Shown piece by piece: positions 62,217 to 64,000 of a DNA stretch of 64,000 bases (positions within the stretch are counted from its first letter, which is position 1; each line of letters starts with the position of its first letter). The stretch lies in assembly GCA_030562195.1 (NCBI GenBank), contig CM060202.1:12090001-12154000 (forward strand). The letters run 5' to 3'. This DNA is from Nipponacmea schrenckii (lineage: Eukaryota; Mollusca; Gastropoda; Lottiidae). The notes beneath the pieces were generated by a model. That model ran no database searches. It worked only from the letters and a program-made list of their open reading frames with translations, and had not been told where the DNA came from. Position numbers and translations under genes: made by a program.

Positions 62217-64000
62217 CTGAAAAAAAAAAATATATAAAAAATACATAAAATAATATAGAGGTTCTTCATATCTTAAAACAATTGATAATATCTTATTGTA
62301 TATTTTCCAAATAGATTTTTTAAAAATCCCCCAAAAATTTATTATAAATAAAACATTGACATATTGGAATGCACAAAATCTTATAGAAAACTATAAAACA
62401 AATCTTTTAATCTTGATAAAGCCAAACTAACAATTGCCAAATAACAAATAGTTCAAATGGTATAATGAATGAATTATATAGCTGCCTCATTGACCCTAGT
62501 AGGAGTCAAACTCTATATTAGTCTGCTGTCATTATTTCTTAACTTCAGAAATACAATGGAGTTATACATTCTACTATTCTGCAAGCTCACCTCATGGGTT
62601 AATGAAGAACAGGAATGCCATTAAGTGCGCAATGAGGGAAATTTTGCCAGGACAGCAGCATTAGCATTTCTGCGATTTGTGCACAACCTGTAGCACACAG
62701 CCCAGGTTTATTATCCCATCTGAACTACCAGAGGAAAGCAGAAACTAATTTTGATTGTCAAGTTTAGTGAGTAAAGAATAGTAATTGATGGTGGGAAATT
62801 AGTTAAATTATTGTGTATATAGAATAATAGCAGGGTAATATTTTATATTGGTCTAGAATAAACCATTAATATTAATTATAGCTGGTATGTTGAAGTCTAT
62901 CTAGGGAAATTATCTCTTCCTTAACGATCTGATAGGATTATACATCCATACTAAATATCTCTTATTACTTGATAATAAAATTACTTCATTTCACAACATT
63001 TCTTTACAGAACTGTATTATCTCCTCATTACAACATATATATGTATATATATAGGACTTTCCCAGCTATAGAAATATTACTTATATCATTTGTATTGATC
63101 TGATGTTTATTTTATTGACTTTTTTCTACTGTATTTTGACTAAAGTTAAAGGTGTATTGCCCCAGAATGAACATAAACTTAAACATGTTGAACTTGGCCA
63201 ATAAGAGCATTATATCAGTAGATATGTGCTGCCATAAATAACAGGAACCTTATATTATCTGATAAATCCCCCCAAAAATAGTTATTATACATAAAAAGTA
63301 AAAATGCAATTGATTTTTGAAAATGCTTAAAAAATTGATTTTCAATAATGACTTAGTTTTGTGAGTTTTCCAGATTTTGCAGGGATTCTGTTACTTTATG
63401 ACACCAGGTAAGTTCACTAATGAATATCTGTATTGACCATTCTTGAGAATGGACGCAGTATGCCTTTAATATTATCCCACAATAAGAATATACAAATATA
63501 ATGCACAGATAACTAACATTTTAAATGTATCAAGCAATTTGAAATTTTATCAATTTTCACCTGAATATTCATGTTGGAAATCTGCCAAGTCAATGTCACA
63601 AAAGAAATGAAATACACCAAAAACTTGAATTTTATTGTTTTCCACTTAAAATCAACGATAATATAATGGCTGGCTTCTGACATGGACAGATGATAAAATT
63701 TGACGTCTTTATGGCCAACATAAACTCTGTAACCTGTAATTTAACTGTTACATCTTTGGCAAATTTACATCCATTAAAACTTATTTTTTAAATACCAGAT
63801 TTATATGTACTAGGTGTACTGAAGAACATAATGCAAATAAAAACTCAAATAAAATTGAGGAATAAAAACATGTTTATATCATATTATTTATGTAGTATAT
63901 AGTGCTCACATGAATAGTGATTTTTTCTATTCGACAGCATAATTCGATTTGTATACAATTAATAGACGATATTTTCAATTGAAATATCGCACTTGAAAAA
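62217..64000. other. AFF intron running out of the window
   Basis: Apart from a MITE at 63,150-63,465 nothing was recognised. The AFF phase at 62,216 (one base completing a codon) requires a further upstream exon beyond the window. Confidence 0.55.
63150..63465. mobile_element. TTAA-flanked MITE, 316 bp
   Basis: Tips AGGTGTATTGCCCC at the left and GGACGCAGTATGCCT at the right are imperfect inverted repeats. TTAA is exact on both sides (63,146-63,149 and 63,466-63,469). It is a different family from the copies at 7,810 and 60,405. Confidence 0.65.

Overview
This is an intron-rich, AT-rich animal nuclear sequence, most likely from a mollusc. The evidence is TTAGGG-type telomere-like repeats, classic GT-AG exons, two recognisable metazoan genes, and several copies of a dispersed element with about 160-bp internal tandem units and a (GGAC)n tract. 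That element resembles the pearl/CvA Helitron-like elements known from bivalves. The species cannot be named from the sequence.

Layout. Positions 1-17,800 are repeat-dominated, and no convincing conserved gene was found there. They hold two long Helitron-like elements (2,645-4,771 and 11,666-14,448) plus worn fragments. The second long element is interrupted by a 1.9-kb foldback element (11,772-13,672), which is itself interrupted by a 210-bp hAT-type MITE (12,391-12,600). Both inner insertions keep exact target-site duplications, so their order can be read directly. Two short minus-strand exons (17,888-17,989 and 19,110-19,161) look like the start of an unidentified gene running left.

Positions 20,589-29,538 (plus strand) carry a GCNA (ACRC) homologue, a SprT-family zinc metalloprotease of DNA-protein crosslink repair, in 13 coding exons. 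A long disordered acidic region precedes the protease core, the zinc ribbon and a C-terminal HMG-like tail. Its eighth intron contains 21 tandem copies of a roughly 47-bp unit that includes the 3' splice site and the first codons of the next exon. The large third exon has an apparent one-base frame break.

Positions 33,929-62,216 (minus strand, 5' end outside the window) carry an AF4/FMR2 (AFF) homologue, a scaffold of the super elongation complex, in 14 exons that include the complete C-terminal homology domain. The gene converges tail to tail with GCNA. Its introns hold a hAT element with a BED-finger first exon (36,110-37,027), a PIF/Harbinger-derived element full of short CG-rich motifs (42,801-44,068), TTAA-flanked and TA-flanked MITEs, and minisatellites.

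Exon calls come from splice-site reading, phase matching and recognition of the protein family. No alignment or search was run.
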